DNA from: Amycolatopsis decaplanina DSM 44594
GTDB lineage: Bacteria > Actinomycetota > Actinomycetes > Mycobacteriales > Pseudonocardiaceae
NCBI RefSeq assembly: GCF_000342005.1
Contig: NZ_AOHO01000079.1
Span: 1 to 64,000, forward strand
Reading direction: 5' to 3'
Length of the DNA stretch: 64,000 nt
This document shows, piece after piece, positions 15,474 to 24,769 of this stretch. The notes beneath the pieces are model-generated. The model did not search any database. It was given only the letters and a program-made list of their open reading frames with translations, and had not been told where the DNA came from. Numbering within the stretch: the stretch's first letter is position 1; each line of letters opens with the position of its first letter. The position numbers and the translations under genes were made by a program.

Positions 15474-17645
15474 GTGCGCAAAACGGACGGTCTGCTGAAG
15501 CTCATTGGCCTTTGTGTGCTCGCGGGGGTGCTGGTCGCGGGGATGTTGTTCCCGGTGGCGGGTGCCGCGGGGGTGCTTTCCAATCAGGCGAGCGAGACCG
15601 TCGACAAGACATCTTCGGACCTCGCGGACATTCCGCCGCCCCTGGTGACGACGATCACCGACAACACCGGCGAACAGATCGCGACGCTGTACAAGCAATT
15701 CCGCATCCCCACCACCGAGACTCAGATCAACGACGCCATGAAGTGGGCGCTGATCTCGGTCGAGGACAAGCGCTTCTACGAGCACAACGGGGTGGACTGG
15801 AAGGGCACGCTGCGCGCGGCGGTCAGCAACAGCACCGGCGGGGACACGCAGGGCGCGTCGACGCTGACCCAGCAGTACGTCAAGAACTACTTGATCAACG
15901 TCGTCTACCGGGACGACAAGCCGGGCCAGAAGCGCGCACAGGAACAGTCGGTCGCCCGGAAACTGAAGGAAGCCCGGATCGCGATCCAGCTGGAAACCAA
16001 GCTGAACAAGATGCAGATCTTGACCGGCTACCTGAACGTCGTCGAGTTCTCGCGCGAAATCTACGGCGTCGGCGCCGCCGCGAACGCGTACTTCAACACG
16101 CCCGTCGAGAAGCTCACGGTGCCGCAGGCGGCGCTGCTGGCCGGTCTGGTGAACAACCCGATCGTCAACGACCCGTGGAAGAACCCGGCGAAGGCGACCG
16201 AACGCCGCAACCTGGTGCTGGACCGCATGGTCGACAACCAGAAGCTCGCGAAGGTGGACGCGGAACGGTTCAAGGCCGAGCCGCTCGGCGTCGTCGAAGG
16301 CGGTCCGCAGAAACCCGCTTCGAACTGCACCGGCGCCGGGACGGAAAACGGTTTCTTCTGCCAGTACGTCGAGGACTATCTCCTCAAGAACGGCATGACG
16401 AAGGACGATCTCTACACCGGCGGCTATCGGATCAAGACCACTTTGGACAAACGGGCGAACCACGAAGCCAAGATGTCGGCCGAAGCCCAGGTCAAGAAGA
16501 CGCAGGAAAACGTCGCGAACACGCTTTCGCTGGTGAAGCCGGGCAAGCAGCGACACGAAGTCGTGGCGCTGGCGGCGAACCGTGACTACGGGCTGCACGA
16601 GGATCAGGGCCAGACGACGTTCGCGTTGCCTTCCGGCGTCTACAACACCGGCGGCGCCGGCTCGGCGTACAAGGTCTTCACCGCCGCCGCGGCGTTGGAA
16701 GCGGGCGTGGCCGGGATCAACAGTTCTCTGCCGGTGCCGGACTTCTACACCTCCAGCGTGTTCGCCGGCGGTGGCAACAAGTGCGCTCCGACAGGGCCTC
16801 CGCTGCGCTCCCGCTGGTACTGCCTCGGCAACGCGGGCGACTACAACCCCGCCGGTGGCGCCATGTCGATGCAGCAGGCGCTGGCGACCTCGCCGAACAC
16901 AGCGTTCGTGGCCCTCGAAGAGAAAATCGGAAGCACCGGCCCGGTCGTGGAAATGGCGCGCAAGCTCGGCATGCGCGACACCATGGCCAGCAACCTCGGC
17001 GGTGGCGCCGTCGACCCGAAATCCGACAACCCCGGCGTCAACGCCAGTCAGCTCCAGGCCTTCGGCCCGAGGCCCGGTTGGGCAGGAAACGCCTCGTTCA
17101 CCCTCGGCCCCGCCCCCCTGAGCGGCCTGGAACTGGCGAACGTCGGCGCCACGATCATGAGCGGTGGCGTCTGGTGCCCGCCGACCCCGCTGGCCGGCGT
17201 CACCGACCGGGACGGAAAGCCCGTGCCCGTCAAGGAAGCCGCTTGCGAGCAGGTGGTCCCCGAAGGTCTGGCGAACACCCTCGCCGTCGGGCTGAGCCGG
17301 GACAGCGCACCCGGCGGCACGTCGTCCGTCGCCGCGGGCGGCGCCGGGTGGAACCGGCCGGTGATGGGCAAGACCGGAACCACGCAGAACAACGGCTCGG
17401 GGACGTACCTCGGGGCCACCCCGCAGCTCGCAGGCGCGGCGATGGTGTTCCGTCCGAAGGGCGGAAACGGCGGCCTCTGCTACTTCGGACCTGGCAACGT
17501 ACGCACCGGTGGCTGCAATCCGAACATGTTCGGCGGGAAGACGCCGGCGCAGACCTGGTTCGGGGCGATGTCGAAGATCCTCGAAGGTCAGGAAGCACTG
17601 CCGCTGCCGCAGCCGGACCCGAAATACATGGGTGGCGGACGCTGA
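15474..17645 (+). CDS. ponA2: Bifunctional class A penicillin-binding protein PonA2
   Basis: 723 residues: short cytoplasmic part, one membrane anchor (about 12-34), a GT51 glycosyltransferase with EDKRFYEHNG and GASTLTQQYVKN, and a transpeptidase with SAYK (active Ser397), SPN and KTG (Lys633 in MGKTGTTQNN). Polymerises and cross-links peptidoglycan outside the membrane. It lacks the C-terminal PASTA domain found on the mycobacterial protein and ends with a short Pro-rich tail. GTG start. Divergent from whiB4, same order as Rv3681c-Rv3682. Confidence 0.95.
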   Translation: MRKTDGLLKLIGLCVLAGVLVAGMLFPVAGAAGVLSNQASETVDKTSSDLADIPPPLVTTITDNTGEQIATLYKQFRIPTTETQINDAMKWALISVEDKRFYEHNGVDWKGTLRAAVSNSTGGDTQGASTLTQQYVKNYLINVVYRDDKPGQKRAQEQSVARKLKEARIAIQLETKLNKMQILTGYLNVVEFSREIYGVGAAANAYFNTPVEKLTVPQAALLAGLVNNPIVNDPWKNPAKATERRNLVLDRMVDNQKLAKVDAERFKAEPLGVVEGGPQKPASNCTGAGTENGFFCQYVEDYLLKNGMTKDDLYTGGYRIKTTLDKRANHEAKMSAEAQVKKTQENVANTLSLVKPGKQRHEVVALAANRDYGLHEDQGQTTFALPSGVYNTGGAGSAYKVFTAAAALEAGVAGINSSLPVPDFYTSSVFAGGGNKCAPTGPPLRSRWYCLGNAGDYNPAGGAMSMQQALATSPNTAFVALEEKIGSTGPVVEMARKLGMRDTMASNLGGGAVDPKSDNPGVNASQLQAFGPRPGWAGNASFTLGPAPLSGLELANVGATIMSGGVWCPPTPLAGVTDRDGKPVPVKEAACEQVVPEGLANTLAVGLSRDSAPGGTSSVAAGGAGWNRPVMGKTGTTQNNGSGTYLGATPQLAGAAMVFRPKGGNGGLCYFGPGNVRTGGCNPNMFGGKTPAQTWFGAMSKILEGQEALPLPQPDPKYMGGGR

Positions 17646-17875
17646 TCGACAACGGCCGCGTTCACCAGCGCAAATCACGATTAGTCACGAAAACTAACTT
17701 TAAGTGAGCGCCTGGCGGCCTAACGGGGAACATCGGCCGACGGGATCATGTCGACTGATCACGACACCCCGCCCCGACCACGGAAAGTGAAGAAAAGAGG
17801 CCATTCCAGCGATTTTCCCGGATCGCCGGAATGGGGGCGAACGATCACCACCGAAGAGCACGTAAACTGGACATT

Positions 17876-18856
17876 GTGAGCACGCTCAGTAACAAAAGTA
17901 CTTCGGGGGCGACGATACGGCGCTTGGCCGTGGGAACCGTCGCCCTGGGAGCCGCGACCCTCGGTTACGCCGTCGGTGTCGAAAGGCGCCGGTGGACGCT
18001 TCGCACCGCGGAGCTCCCGGTCCTCGCGGCAGGGGCGAAGCCCTTCACGATCCTCCACATCTCGGACCTGCACATGCTCCCCGGTCACCTGAGCAAGCAA
18101 CGCTGGGTAGCGGCGCTCGACGAGCTCGAACCGGACCTCGTCGTCAACACCGGTGACAACCTGTCACATCATCAGGCCGTCCCGTCGGTGCTGCGCGCAC
18201 TCGGTCCTTTGCTCGACAGGCCCGGCGTGTTCATCTTCGGCAGCAACGACTACTACGCGCCGAAACCGAAGAACCCCGCCCGCTACCTCATGCCGAAGGG
18301 CAAGAAGAAGCGGATCCACGGCGAGCACCTGCCGTGGCGCGACCTCCGGGCGGCCTTCGTCGAACACGGCTGGAACGACCTCACCCACGTCCGCCGCACC
18401 ATCGAGGTCGCCGACCAGTACGTGTTCACCGCCGGCGTCGACGACGCGCACCTCCACCGTGACCGCTACGCCGACATCGCGGGCCCGGCCGACACCGGCG
18501 CGGCGGTACGCATCGGTGTCACCCACTCCCCGGAACCCCGCGTCCTGGACGAGTTCGCCGGCGACGGCTACGACCTCGTCCTCGCGGGCCACACCCACGG
18601 CGGGCAACTCCGCGTCCCCGGCTACGGCGCGCTCGTCACCAACTGCGAACTCGACCGCACCCGCGCCCGCGGCGCGTCCCGCTGGGGTGCCCAGATGTGG
18701 CTCCACGTCTCCGCCGGACTGGGCACGTCGCCGTACGCCCCCGCCCGCTTCGCGTGCCCTCCCGAGGCGAGCCTGCTGAACCTCGTCCCACGGGGCACGA
18801 CCAGCGCGAACCACCGGAACGCATCCCCCCGCAAAGCCCGAAACACCGTCCGCTAA
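17876..18856 (+). CDS. Calcineurin-like metallophosphoesterase (Rv3683-like)
   Basis: About 326 residues from GTG 17876 (an in-frame ATG at 17831 is less likely). One N-terminal hydrophobic segment suggests membrane anchoring. All metal-binding blocks are present: ISDLHM, VNTGDN, GSND and AGHTHGGQLRVP. This is the YkuE/Rv3683 group; likely acts on phosphodiesters or lipid headgroups at the membrane, substrate unknown. Ends 29 bp before the tRNA. Confidence 0.92.
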   Translation: MSTLSNKSTSGATIRRLAVGTVALGAATLGYAVGVERRRWTLRTAELPVLAAGAKPFTILHISDLHMLPGHLSKQRWVAALDELEPDLVVNTGDNLSHHQAVPSVLRALGPLLDRPGVFIFGSNDYYAPKPKNPARYLMPKGKKKRIHGEHLPWRDLRAAFVEHGWNDLTHVRRTIEVADQYVFTAGVDDAHLHRDRYADIAGPADTGAAVRIGVTHSPEPRVLDEFAGDGYDLVLAGHTHGGQLRVPGYGALVTNCELDRTRARGASRWGAQMWLHVSAGLGTSPYAPARFACPPEASLLNLVPRGTTSANHRNASPRKARNTVR

Positions 18857-18885
18857 ACTTCTCCACGACCCGTTAAGCAGTACCC

Positions 18886-18959
18886 CGGGGTGTGGCGCAG
18901 CTTGGTAGCGTGCCTCGTTCGGGTCGAGGAGGTCGTGGGTTCGAATCCCGCCACCCCGA
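18886..18959 (+). tRNA. tRNA-Pro (anticodon CGG)
   Basis: 74 nt cloverleaf. Acceptor arm CGGGGTG pairs with CACCCCG and is followed by discriminator A; T-loop GGTTCGAATCC; anticodon stem CCTCG/CGAGG around loop TTCGGGT gives CGG at 18920-18922, decoding CCG. CCA is not encoded. A tRNA-Pro also follows Rv3683 in mycobacteria. No integrase or direct repeat of the 3' half was seen nearby. Confidence 0.96.
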
Positions 18960-18969
18960 CGTTGGATCG

Positions 18970-19006
18970 AAAGAGCCTTGCTCGCTTTTCGCGAGCAAGG
19001 CTCTTT
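18970..19006 (+). terminator. tRNA-Pro terminator hairpin
   Basis: Perfect 16-base arms (18970-18985 and 18991-19006) beginning AAAGAGCCTTGCTCGC around a 5-base loop TTTTC, 10 bp after the tRNA. Confidence 0.8.
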
Positions 19007-19039
19007 CGCGTTGAGGCCTCGTACTTTTGACGTCGAGGT

Positions 19040-19096
19040 GTGTCGCGAAAGCCACTTTCGCGACGTCTGCTGTCTCGAAAGTGGCTTTCGCGACAC
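19040..19096. repeat. Long inverted repeat, family F (GTGTCGCGAAAGCCAC type)
   Basis: Perfect 21-base arms 19040-19060 and 19076-19096 around a 15-base loop; the arm opens GTGTCGCGAAAGCCACTTTC. It lies 33 bp beyond the tRNA terminator in non-coding DNA, so it is not obviously ending any gene. Only one copy in this window. Confidence 0.8.
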
Positions 19097-19395
19097 CGCC
19101 ATCGAACGGCCGAGAGCGAAGACGCTCAACGTCCCATAGGACATGCACCTCGCCGCACCGCGAAGGCCGCACCCGAGGACGCCAGCCCTGGCCGGCCCCC
19201 GCCACTCCCAGGGGGGCGACCCCGGACCCAGTCTATCGGCGCGAGGGGGCGGGACGGCCGGAAAGCGGGCCCGACGGGGGTAGCTGTCCACAACGGCGGG
19301 TGGGTGTGGACAACCGGGGTCAGGGGGACCGTCAGGGCCAGTGGGATAGGCGGGCCACGCAGTGCGGGCGGGTGTCAACAGCACGGCGGCGGGCG
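19097..19395. other. Non-coding stretch before the methyltransferase gene end
   Basis: 299 bp, GC-rich with runs of G and simple GGG/CCC tracts. No start with a ribosome binding site, no hairpin with a T-tract and no recognised RNA. Reading frames crossing it look like shadows. Confidence 0.5.
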
Positions 19396-20097
19396 TCAGC
19401 GTGTGGCGAGGATTTCGGTCCAGCATTGGGCGAAATCACCGTCGCCCGAGCGCGCCCAGGACCAGGCCGAGCGGGCGGCCGAAGCGAGCTGGTCCCGGTC
19501 CGGGGTCGTCGCGGTTTCCAGCGCCGTCACCAGGCGCGCCTCCACAGACGTCGCCAGCGCCCGGTATGTCGTGTCCGTGCGGTAGCGGATTTTCGTTCGC
19601 ACGTCGGTGAAACCGGCGGCCGCGACCGCGGCGGGCAGCGAGCGCCCGGCGAACGGGTCACCGCCCGCGCGGCGGCACAACAAGTAGTGTCCCCGGAGGG
19701 CGGCGTCGACGTTCGCCGTCTTCGGCCGGAGCCGCGCCCGGCTCCAGTCCGATGTGGACAGTGCGAGCGCTCCGCCCGGTTTGAGGACCCGCCGGAGCTC
19801 CGCCAGCGCGGCGCCCGGTTCCCTCAGGTGCTCGAAGACGGCGTGCGCGAAGACCACGTCCGCCGAAGCCTCGGCGAACGGCAACGCGCACACCTCCGCC
19901 AGTAAAAAGTCCACTGTGGACTTTCTGTGTCCGTTTCCGATACCGAGGGTGACCGAACCCGGCCCGCAGCCGACGTCGACGCACCCCATCCCCGGTCCGA
20001 ACAGCGGTTGCGCGAACACGGCCCGCTCGACCGCCTGACGCGCGGACCGCGCGGACACCGCGGCGCGCGGCGCGTTTCCCTCCAGCACCCCGCACAC
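19396..20097 (-). CDS. SAM-dependent methyltransferase with shortened cofactor domain
   Basis: About 233 residues from GTG 20097 (GTG 20088 also possible). Motif I VDVGCGPGSVTLGI is present, and later VVFAHAVFEHL and LRRVLKPGGALAL are motifs post-II/III of class I methyltransferases. Between motif I and LAEVCALPF only about ten residues (GNGHRKSTVD) remain where the family normally has 35-40 including the acidic ribose-binding residue. So the SAM site appears to have lost a segment; the frame stays open. Function may be impaired. Divergent from the S9 peptidase. Confidence 0.7.
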   Translation of the reverse strand: MCGVLEGNAPRAAVSARSARQAVERAVFAQPLFGPGMGCVDVGCGPGSVTLGIGNGHRKSTVDFLLAEVCALPFAEASADVVFAHAVFEHLREPGAALAELRRVLKPGGALALSTSDWSRARLRPKTANVDAALRGHYLLCRRAGGDPFAGRSLPAAVAAAGFTDVRTKIRYRTDTTYRALATSVEARLVTALETATTPDRDQLASAARSAWSWARSGDGDFAQCWTEILATR

Positions 20098-20127
20098 AGT
20101 ACGGCTCTCCAGTGGCAGGATCGAGGG

Positions 20128-21972
20128 GTGAGCACGCAGCCAGGCACTGAATATCCGTCCGCGGCGGTCCCGGACCGCCTGTTCGAAGACGCCGAAGCCG
20201 AGGCCAGGTGGCGGGCCCGCTTCCGCGCGCCGCGCATCTCGGTCCCCGAATGGGCCATCGACGCCCCGGACGCGAACGTCTACGTCTCCAACGCCAGCGG
20301 CGTCTGGGAGGTCTACTCCTGGGACCGCTCGACCGGCGAGCACCGCCGCGTCACCGACCGGCCCAACGGCACCATGCACGCGACCCCGTCCCCCGACGGC
20401 CGCTGGATCTGGTGGTTCAACGACACCGACGGCGACGAATTCGGTTCCTGGGTCCGGGAACCGTTCGCACCGGGAGCCGCCGCCGAGCGCGCGGTGCCGG
20501 ACGTCCACGACGGCTACCCCGCCGGGCTCGAGATCGGTACCCGGGTGATCGCCGTCGGCGTCTCGACCGACGACGGCAGCGAACTCTTCGCCCGCATCGA
20601 CGGCGAGACCACCAGCTTCTACCGGCACGAAGACGACGCCGGGATCGCCTCGTTGTCCCGCGACGAGTCGCTGCTCGCGATCTCCCACTCCGAGCACGGT
20701 GATTCGCGACACCCCGCGCTGCGCGTCCTGTCGACCGACGGCTTCACGACGGTCGCCGACAAGTGGGACGGCGAGGGCAAGGGCCTCGGCGCGCTGGAGT
20801 TCTCTCCGGTCGCGGGCGATCAGCGGCTGCTGGTGCTGCACGAGCGGCGCGGTCGCGAAGAACTCCTGATCTGGGACACCGCCGCGGACACCGAGCGGGA
20901 GATCGAGCTGGACCTGCCCGGCGAGGTGGTCGCCGGCTGGTACCCGGACGCACGGGCACTGCTGGTCGTCCACTTCCACCAAGGCCGCAGTTCCCTGCAC
21001 CGGTACGACCTCGCGAGCGGCGAATTGTCCTCTTTGGACACACTGCCCGGCCGGATCGGCGGCGCCGGGGTTCGGCCCGACGGCACCGTCGAGTACTCGT
21101 GGTCCAGTGCCGCGCAGCCGACGGCCGTGCGTGCGCGGACAGTGAACGGCGAGGACTCGGTGCTCCTCGAACCGCCGGGCGAGCGCGCCCCGGAATCCGC
21201 ACCGGTCACCGACGCGTTCGTCGACGGGATCGGCGGGCGGATCCACGCACTGGTCTCGCGTCCGGCCGACGCGCCCGAAGGTCCGCTCCCGACGGTCTTC
21301 TCCTTGCACGGCGGGCCGCACTCGGCCGACGAGGACCGGTTCTCCGCGTATCGCGCCGTATGGCTCGACGCCGGATTCGCCGTCGTCGAGGTCAATTACC
21401 GCGGCTCGACCGGGTACGGCTCGGCCTGGCGGGACGCCATCGAAGGCCGCCCCGGCCTGACCGAACTCGAAGACGTCGCCGCCGTGCACGACTGGGCTGT
21501 CCAAAGTGGACTCGCGGATCCGGCCAAATGCGTCGTTAACGGCGCCTCGTGGGGCGGCTACCTGAGCCTGCTGGCGCTGGGCACCCAGCCGGCGCGCTGG
21601 GCGGCGGGAATCGCCGGAGTGCCTGTCGCGGACTACGTCGCCGCGTACGAGGACGAGATGGAGCAGCTCCGCTCGTTCGACAGGGCGCTGTTCGGCGGTT
21701 CACCGGAAGCGGTGCCGGCGGTGTACCGGGAATGCTCGCCGATCACCTACGTCGAGGCCGTGGCGGCGCCGGTGCTGGTGCTCGCCGGGGACAACGACCC
21801 GCGCTGCCCGATCCGGCAGGTCGAGAACTACCTCGACAGGCTCGCGAAGCGGGAGATCCCGTTCGAGTTCTACCGGTTCGACGCGGGCCACGGATCGCTG
21901 GTGATCGCCGAGACGATCAAGCAGACCGCGATCGAGGTGTTCTTCGCGCAGCGGGCCGTCGGGCTTCGCTGA
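20128..21972 (+). CDS. S9 family (prolyl oligopeptidase-like) peptidase
   Basis: 614 residues: an N-terminal beta-propeller-like part (repeated TPSPDGRWIWW, SRDESLLAIS) and a C-terminal alpha/beta hydrolase with HGGPH, the nucleophile elbow NGASWGGY (Ser474), Asp in AGDNDPR and His in DAGHGS. Acyl-aminoacyl/dipeptidyl-peptidase type, presumably cytosolic since no signal peptide is seen. GTG 20128 chosen because the propeller sequence starts soon after and the upstream frame overlaps the divergent gene. Confidence 0.92.
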   Translation: MSTQPGTEYPSAAVPDRLFEDAEAEARWRARFRAPRISVPEWAIDAPDANVYVSNASGVWEVYSWDRSTGEHRRVTDRPNGTMHATPSPDGRWIWWFNDTDGDEFGSWVREPFAPGAAAERAVPDVHDGYPAGLEIGTRVIAVGVSTDDGSELFARIDGETTSFYRHEDDAGIASLSRDESLLAISHSEHGDSRHPALRVLSTDGFTTVADKWDGEGKGLGALEFSPVAGDQRLLVLHERRGREELLIWDTAADTEREIELDLPGEVVAGWYPDARALLVVHFHQGRSSLHRYDLASGELSSLDTLPGRIGGAGVRPDGTVEYSWSSAAQPTAVRARTVNGEDSVLLEPPGERAPESAPVTDAFVDGIGGRIHALVSRPADAPEGPLPTVFSLHGGPHSADEDRFSAYRAVWLDAGFAVVEVNYRGSTGYGSAWRDAIEGRPGLTELEDVAAVHDWAVQSGLADPAKCVVNGASWGGYLSLLALGTQPARWAAGIAGVPVADYVAAYEDEMEQLRSFDRALFGGSPEAVPAVYRECSPITYVEAVAAPVLVLAGDNDPRCPIRQVENYLDRLAKREIPFEFYRFDAGHGSLVIAETIKQTAIEVFFAQRAVGLR

Positions 21973-21988
21973 CCCCGGCGAGCCGGGG

Positions 21989-22174
21989 TCAGCGCTCGGA
22001 GAAGAGAGTCCCGCCGGACGCCCAGTGTTCGGCGGGAATCTCGTTGATGGTCACCCACACGCCTTCGGGATTGCCGCCACAGGTGCGGACGAAGGCGTCG
22101 GTCACTTCGCGCACGAGGGCCTGCTTCTGCTCGGCCGTGCGGCCCAGGAACATCGAAACACTGATCATCGGCAT
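21989..22174 (-). CDS. 4-oxalocrotonate tautomerase family protein
   Basis: 61 residues starting Met-Pro, so the catalytic N-terminal proline is exposed after Met removal. Typical tautomerase pattern FLGRTAEQKQALVREVTDAF and a C-terminal VTINEIPAEHW. Such small tautomerases act on enol/keto intermediates. It follows the mycothiol-type DinB-like gene by 9 bp, so they probably form an operon. Confidence 0.9.
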   Translation of the reverse strand: MPMISVSMFLGRTAEQKQALVREVTDAFVRTCGGNPEGVWVTINEIPAEHWASGGTLFSER

Positions 22175-22183
22175 GGACGAACT

Positions 22184-22810
22184 CTAGAGTCCGCGATCGT
22201 GCTTCCGAAGCCTGTCCACCGCGTAAGCGTCACCTTCGAAGGTGATCCGGGCGGCATCACGGCCGAAGACGAACAGCAGCAGCTCGATCGGCGCGCCGAT
22301 CACCGTCACCGTGTCCGGGCCTTCCTTCACTCGCGCTTCGCGTCCTTCGGGGGTCTTGAGGATCACGCCGACCGGTGATTTCCGCAGGTTCAGCTTCGAG
22401 GCCTGCTTCGCCGACTTCCACGCCGCCGCGTCCCGCGCGGACTCCGCCGGACGTGGCTCCCAACCGGGCTGCCCTCGGCGGACGTCCTCGTGGTGCACCA
22501 GGAACTCCGCGCTGTTCGTCAGCTCGTCGAGCGCGCCGATCGACGTCGGCCAGTACCAGGCGGGGCCGGACCGGACCTTGCCGACGAGCTCGGACCACGG
22601 GCGCGCGGCGTAGGAGTCCTGCACCCGCTGCGTGTACGACGCGAGCGCCGGCACCAGGATCCCGGGCGCCGCGTCGGGCCGCCGCTCACGGACCAGCAGA
22701 TGCGCCGCGAGATCCCGCGTCTTCCAGCCCGCGCACAAGGTCGGCGCGTCCGGGCCGACCTCTTCGAAAAGCTCGCTCAACGCACGACGTTCGTCTCCGG
22801 CGACTCCCAT
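22184..22810 (-). CDS. TIGR03085-family DinB/mycothiol-dependent-like protein
   Basis: 208 residues from ATG 22810. TLCAGWKTRDLAAHLLVRER is the first helix pair of the maleylpyruvate isomerase/DinB-like fold, and AEFLVHHEDVRRGQPGW carries the His/His/Asp-type metal site of TIGR03085 proteins. Function unknown; the family is common in actinobacteria that make mycothiol. Longer in-frame upstream extension runs through the family A inverted repeat and is rejected. Confidence 0.85.
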   Translation of the reverse strand: MGVAGDERRALSELFEEVGPDAPTLCAGWKTRDLAAHLLVRERRPDAAPGILVPALASYTQRVQDSYAARPWSELVGKVRSGPAWYWPTSIGALDELTNSAEFLVHHEDVRRGQPGWEPRPAESARDAAAWKSAKQASKLNLRKSPVGVILKTPEGREARVKEGPDTVTVIGAPIELLLFVFGRDAARITFEGDAYAVDRLRKHDRGL

Positions 22811-22887
22811 ACCCCCCGACGTTACGCGCCGGTAGGGCCCGGGGAAATCCGGCGTGACACAGCGCACCCGGCTCGGTGACAGTGAGG

Positions 22888-22933
22888 CTCGTGAGTGGTA
22901 ATGACGGTTAGAACCGTCATTACCACTCACGAG
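22888..22933. repeat. Long inverted repeat, family A copy 2 (3' end of dps)
   Basis: Perfect 22-base arms (22888-22909, 22912-22933) separated by AG; arm opens CTCGTGAGTGGTAATGACGG. Ends 16 bp from the dps stop, so it most likely terminates dps. Compare 12271 and 59024. Confidence 0.9.
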
Positions 22934-22949
22934 GGTGACGCGAAGAGGA

Positions 22950-23426
22950 TCAGGCCTGCTGCGCCTGCCACATCCAGTGCGCCTTCTCGAGTTCCTGGGT
23001 GATCTCGATGAGGAGGTCCTGAGTGACCAGGTCGCTCTTGTCGGTCTCGTCGATGCGCTTGCGCAGCCGCTCGATCAGCGCCGCGAGGATGTCGACGATC
23101 GCGGCGACCGTGGACTCGACGGACTGCCAGTTGTCGGGGTAATCCGGCAGGCCGGAACTCTCGACGACGGCCTTGGCCTGACCGTTCGGCGAGATACCGA
23201 TGGCGTTGGCGCGCTCGGCGACCTCGTCGACGTACTGGCGCGCGGTGGCGACCAGCTCGTCGAGCTGCAGGTGCGCGCTGCGGAAGTTCGCGCCGACGAC
23301 GTTCCAGTGGGCCTGCTTCGCGATCAGCGACAGATCCACCAGATCGACCAGCGTGGCCTGCAAGGCGTTACCGGTGATCTCCTTGTCGGCTTCGCTCAAC
23401 GGACTCTGGATCGGAGACTTGCCCAT
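22950..23426 (-). CDS. dps: Dps-family ferritin-like DNA-protection protein
   Basis: 158 residues, four-helix bundle. The inter-subunit ferroxidase pattern is seen: His in KQAHWNVVG and the Asp/Glu of LQLDELVATARQYVDEVAER. It oxidises and stores iron with H2O2 and may coat DNA. It stands next to an Ohr-like peroxidase and a flavin reductase, in line with an oxidative-stress patch. Confidence 0.93.
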   Translation of the reverse strand: MGKSPIQSPLSEADKEITGNALQATLVDLVDLSLIAKQAHWNVVGANFRSAHLQLDELVATARQYVDEVAERANAIGISPNGQAKAVVESSGLPDYPDNWQSVESTVAAIVDILAALIERLRKRIDETDKSDLVTQDLLIEITQELEKAHWMWQAQQA

Positions 23427-23484
23427 GTTCGGTCTTCCTTTCAGAAACTAGCCGGTTCGGGAGTGGATCTGCCGCGTTTCGGGA

Positions 23485-23907
<423 letters not shown>

Positions 23908-24045
23908 TCTTCGCCTACCTCCTGGTCTCAAGACACGCCCCGTTGAGCGTCTCTTCGGTGTCAACGTCCCGCAACCGCGAAACCTTGCCACCCCATGGCA
24001 GGCATCACGTCCGGGAATTACCCGGACGATGACCGGAACAAACGA

Positions 24046-24621
24046 CTAGTGACCGGCGCGACTCAGCGCGAACTCGGCGACCTGGCTTCCGATCAGGCGG
24101 AGCGTGCGGACGCTCTTCTCGTCCGAGGCGCCGCCGGCTTCGTCGAACTTGGTCTCCGCGGTGTTGATCGAACCACCCAATGGGGTGGCCCAGCCGCGCA
24201 GCGCGTGCGTGATCGTGCGCAGCTGCTCCAGCGTGGTGACCGCGGCCTGCCAGCCGAACGCGACGGCGGCGAGGCCGACCGCGCGGCCGTCGAGGTACGG
24301 GCGGGCGTCGTCGCGCAGGTCTTCGACATAGTCCAGGGCGTTTTTGACCAGGCCGGACAACGCGCCGTGGTAACCGGGCGAGACCACGATGATCCCGTCG
24401 GCGCGACGGATCGCCTCGACCAGCCGCACGGCCTGTTCGTGCCGTTCCTCCAACGCGGTGTCGTAGAACGGCAGCACCAGGTCAGGGCCGGAGATCAGTT
24501 CGGTGGTGACTCCCGCCGCAGCCGCGCCGTCCAGCGCGATCCGCAACGCGCGCTCGGATTGCGAGCCCTCCCGCAGGGAGCCGCCGATACCGAGGACATG
24601 AACCGCGTTCGTCGAAGTCAC
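24046..24621 (-). CDS. NADPH-dependent FMN reductase
   Basis: 191 residues of the flavodoxin-like FMN_red family: N-terminal GIGGSLREGSQSERAL phosphate loop, SPGYHGALSGLVKNALDYVEDL flavin-ring loop. Likely supplies reduced flavin or reduces quinones/sulfonates. A near-perfect palindrome 17 bp upstream (24638-24655) is a probable operator. Confidence 0.9.
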   Translation of the reverse strand: MTSTNAVHVLGIGGSLREGSQSERALRIALDGAAAAGVTTELISGPDLVLPFYDTALEERHEQAVRLVEAIRRADGIIVVSPGYHGALSGLVKNALDYVEDLRDDARPYLDGRAVGLAAVAFGWQAAVTTLEQLRTITHALRGWATPLGGSINTAETKFDEAGGASDEKSVRTLRLIGSQVAEFALSRAGH

Positions 24622-24637
24622 GTTTCCGAGGCTAACC

Positions 24638-24655
24638 CCTCTACTTAAGTGGAGG
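24638..24655. promoter_or_regulatory. Palindromic operator CCTCTACTTAAGTGGAGG
   Basis: 18-bp inverted repeat with one mismatched pair, centred on ACTTAAGT, the core bound by HxlR-type regulators. Placed 17 bp before the FMN reductase start and in an otherwise AT-poor region. No hxlR gene is in the window. Confidence 0.55.
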
Positions 24656-24769
24656 ACCAGGATCTGGAACGGAGTCCTGCGTCACACCCGTTCGCCGCAA
24701 CCGTCCCCGTTCCCGCTGGACGGCATACCTACTCGAAAGTAACCTACCGGGAAGCCCTCAGGAGGAAGC

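Noticed and set aside
18886..19100. Integration site (att) at the tRNA-Pro gene
   Set aside because: No integrase, no duplicated 3' tRNA end, and no change in gene content nearby.
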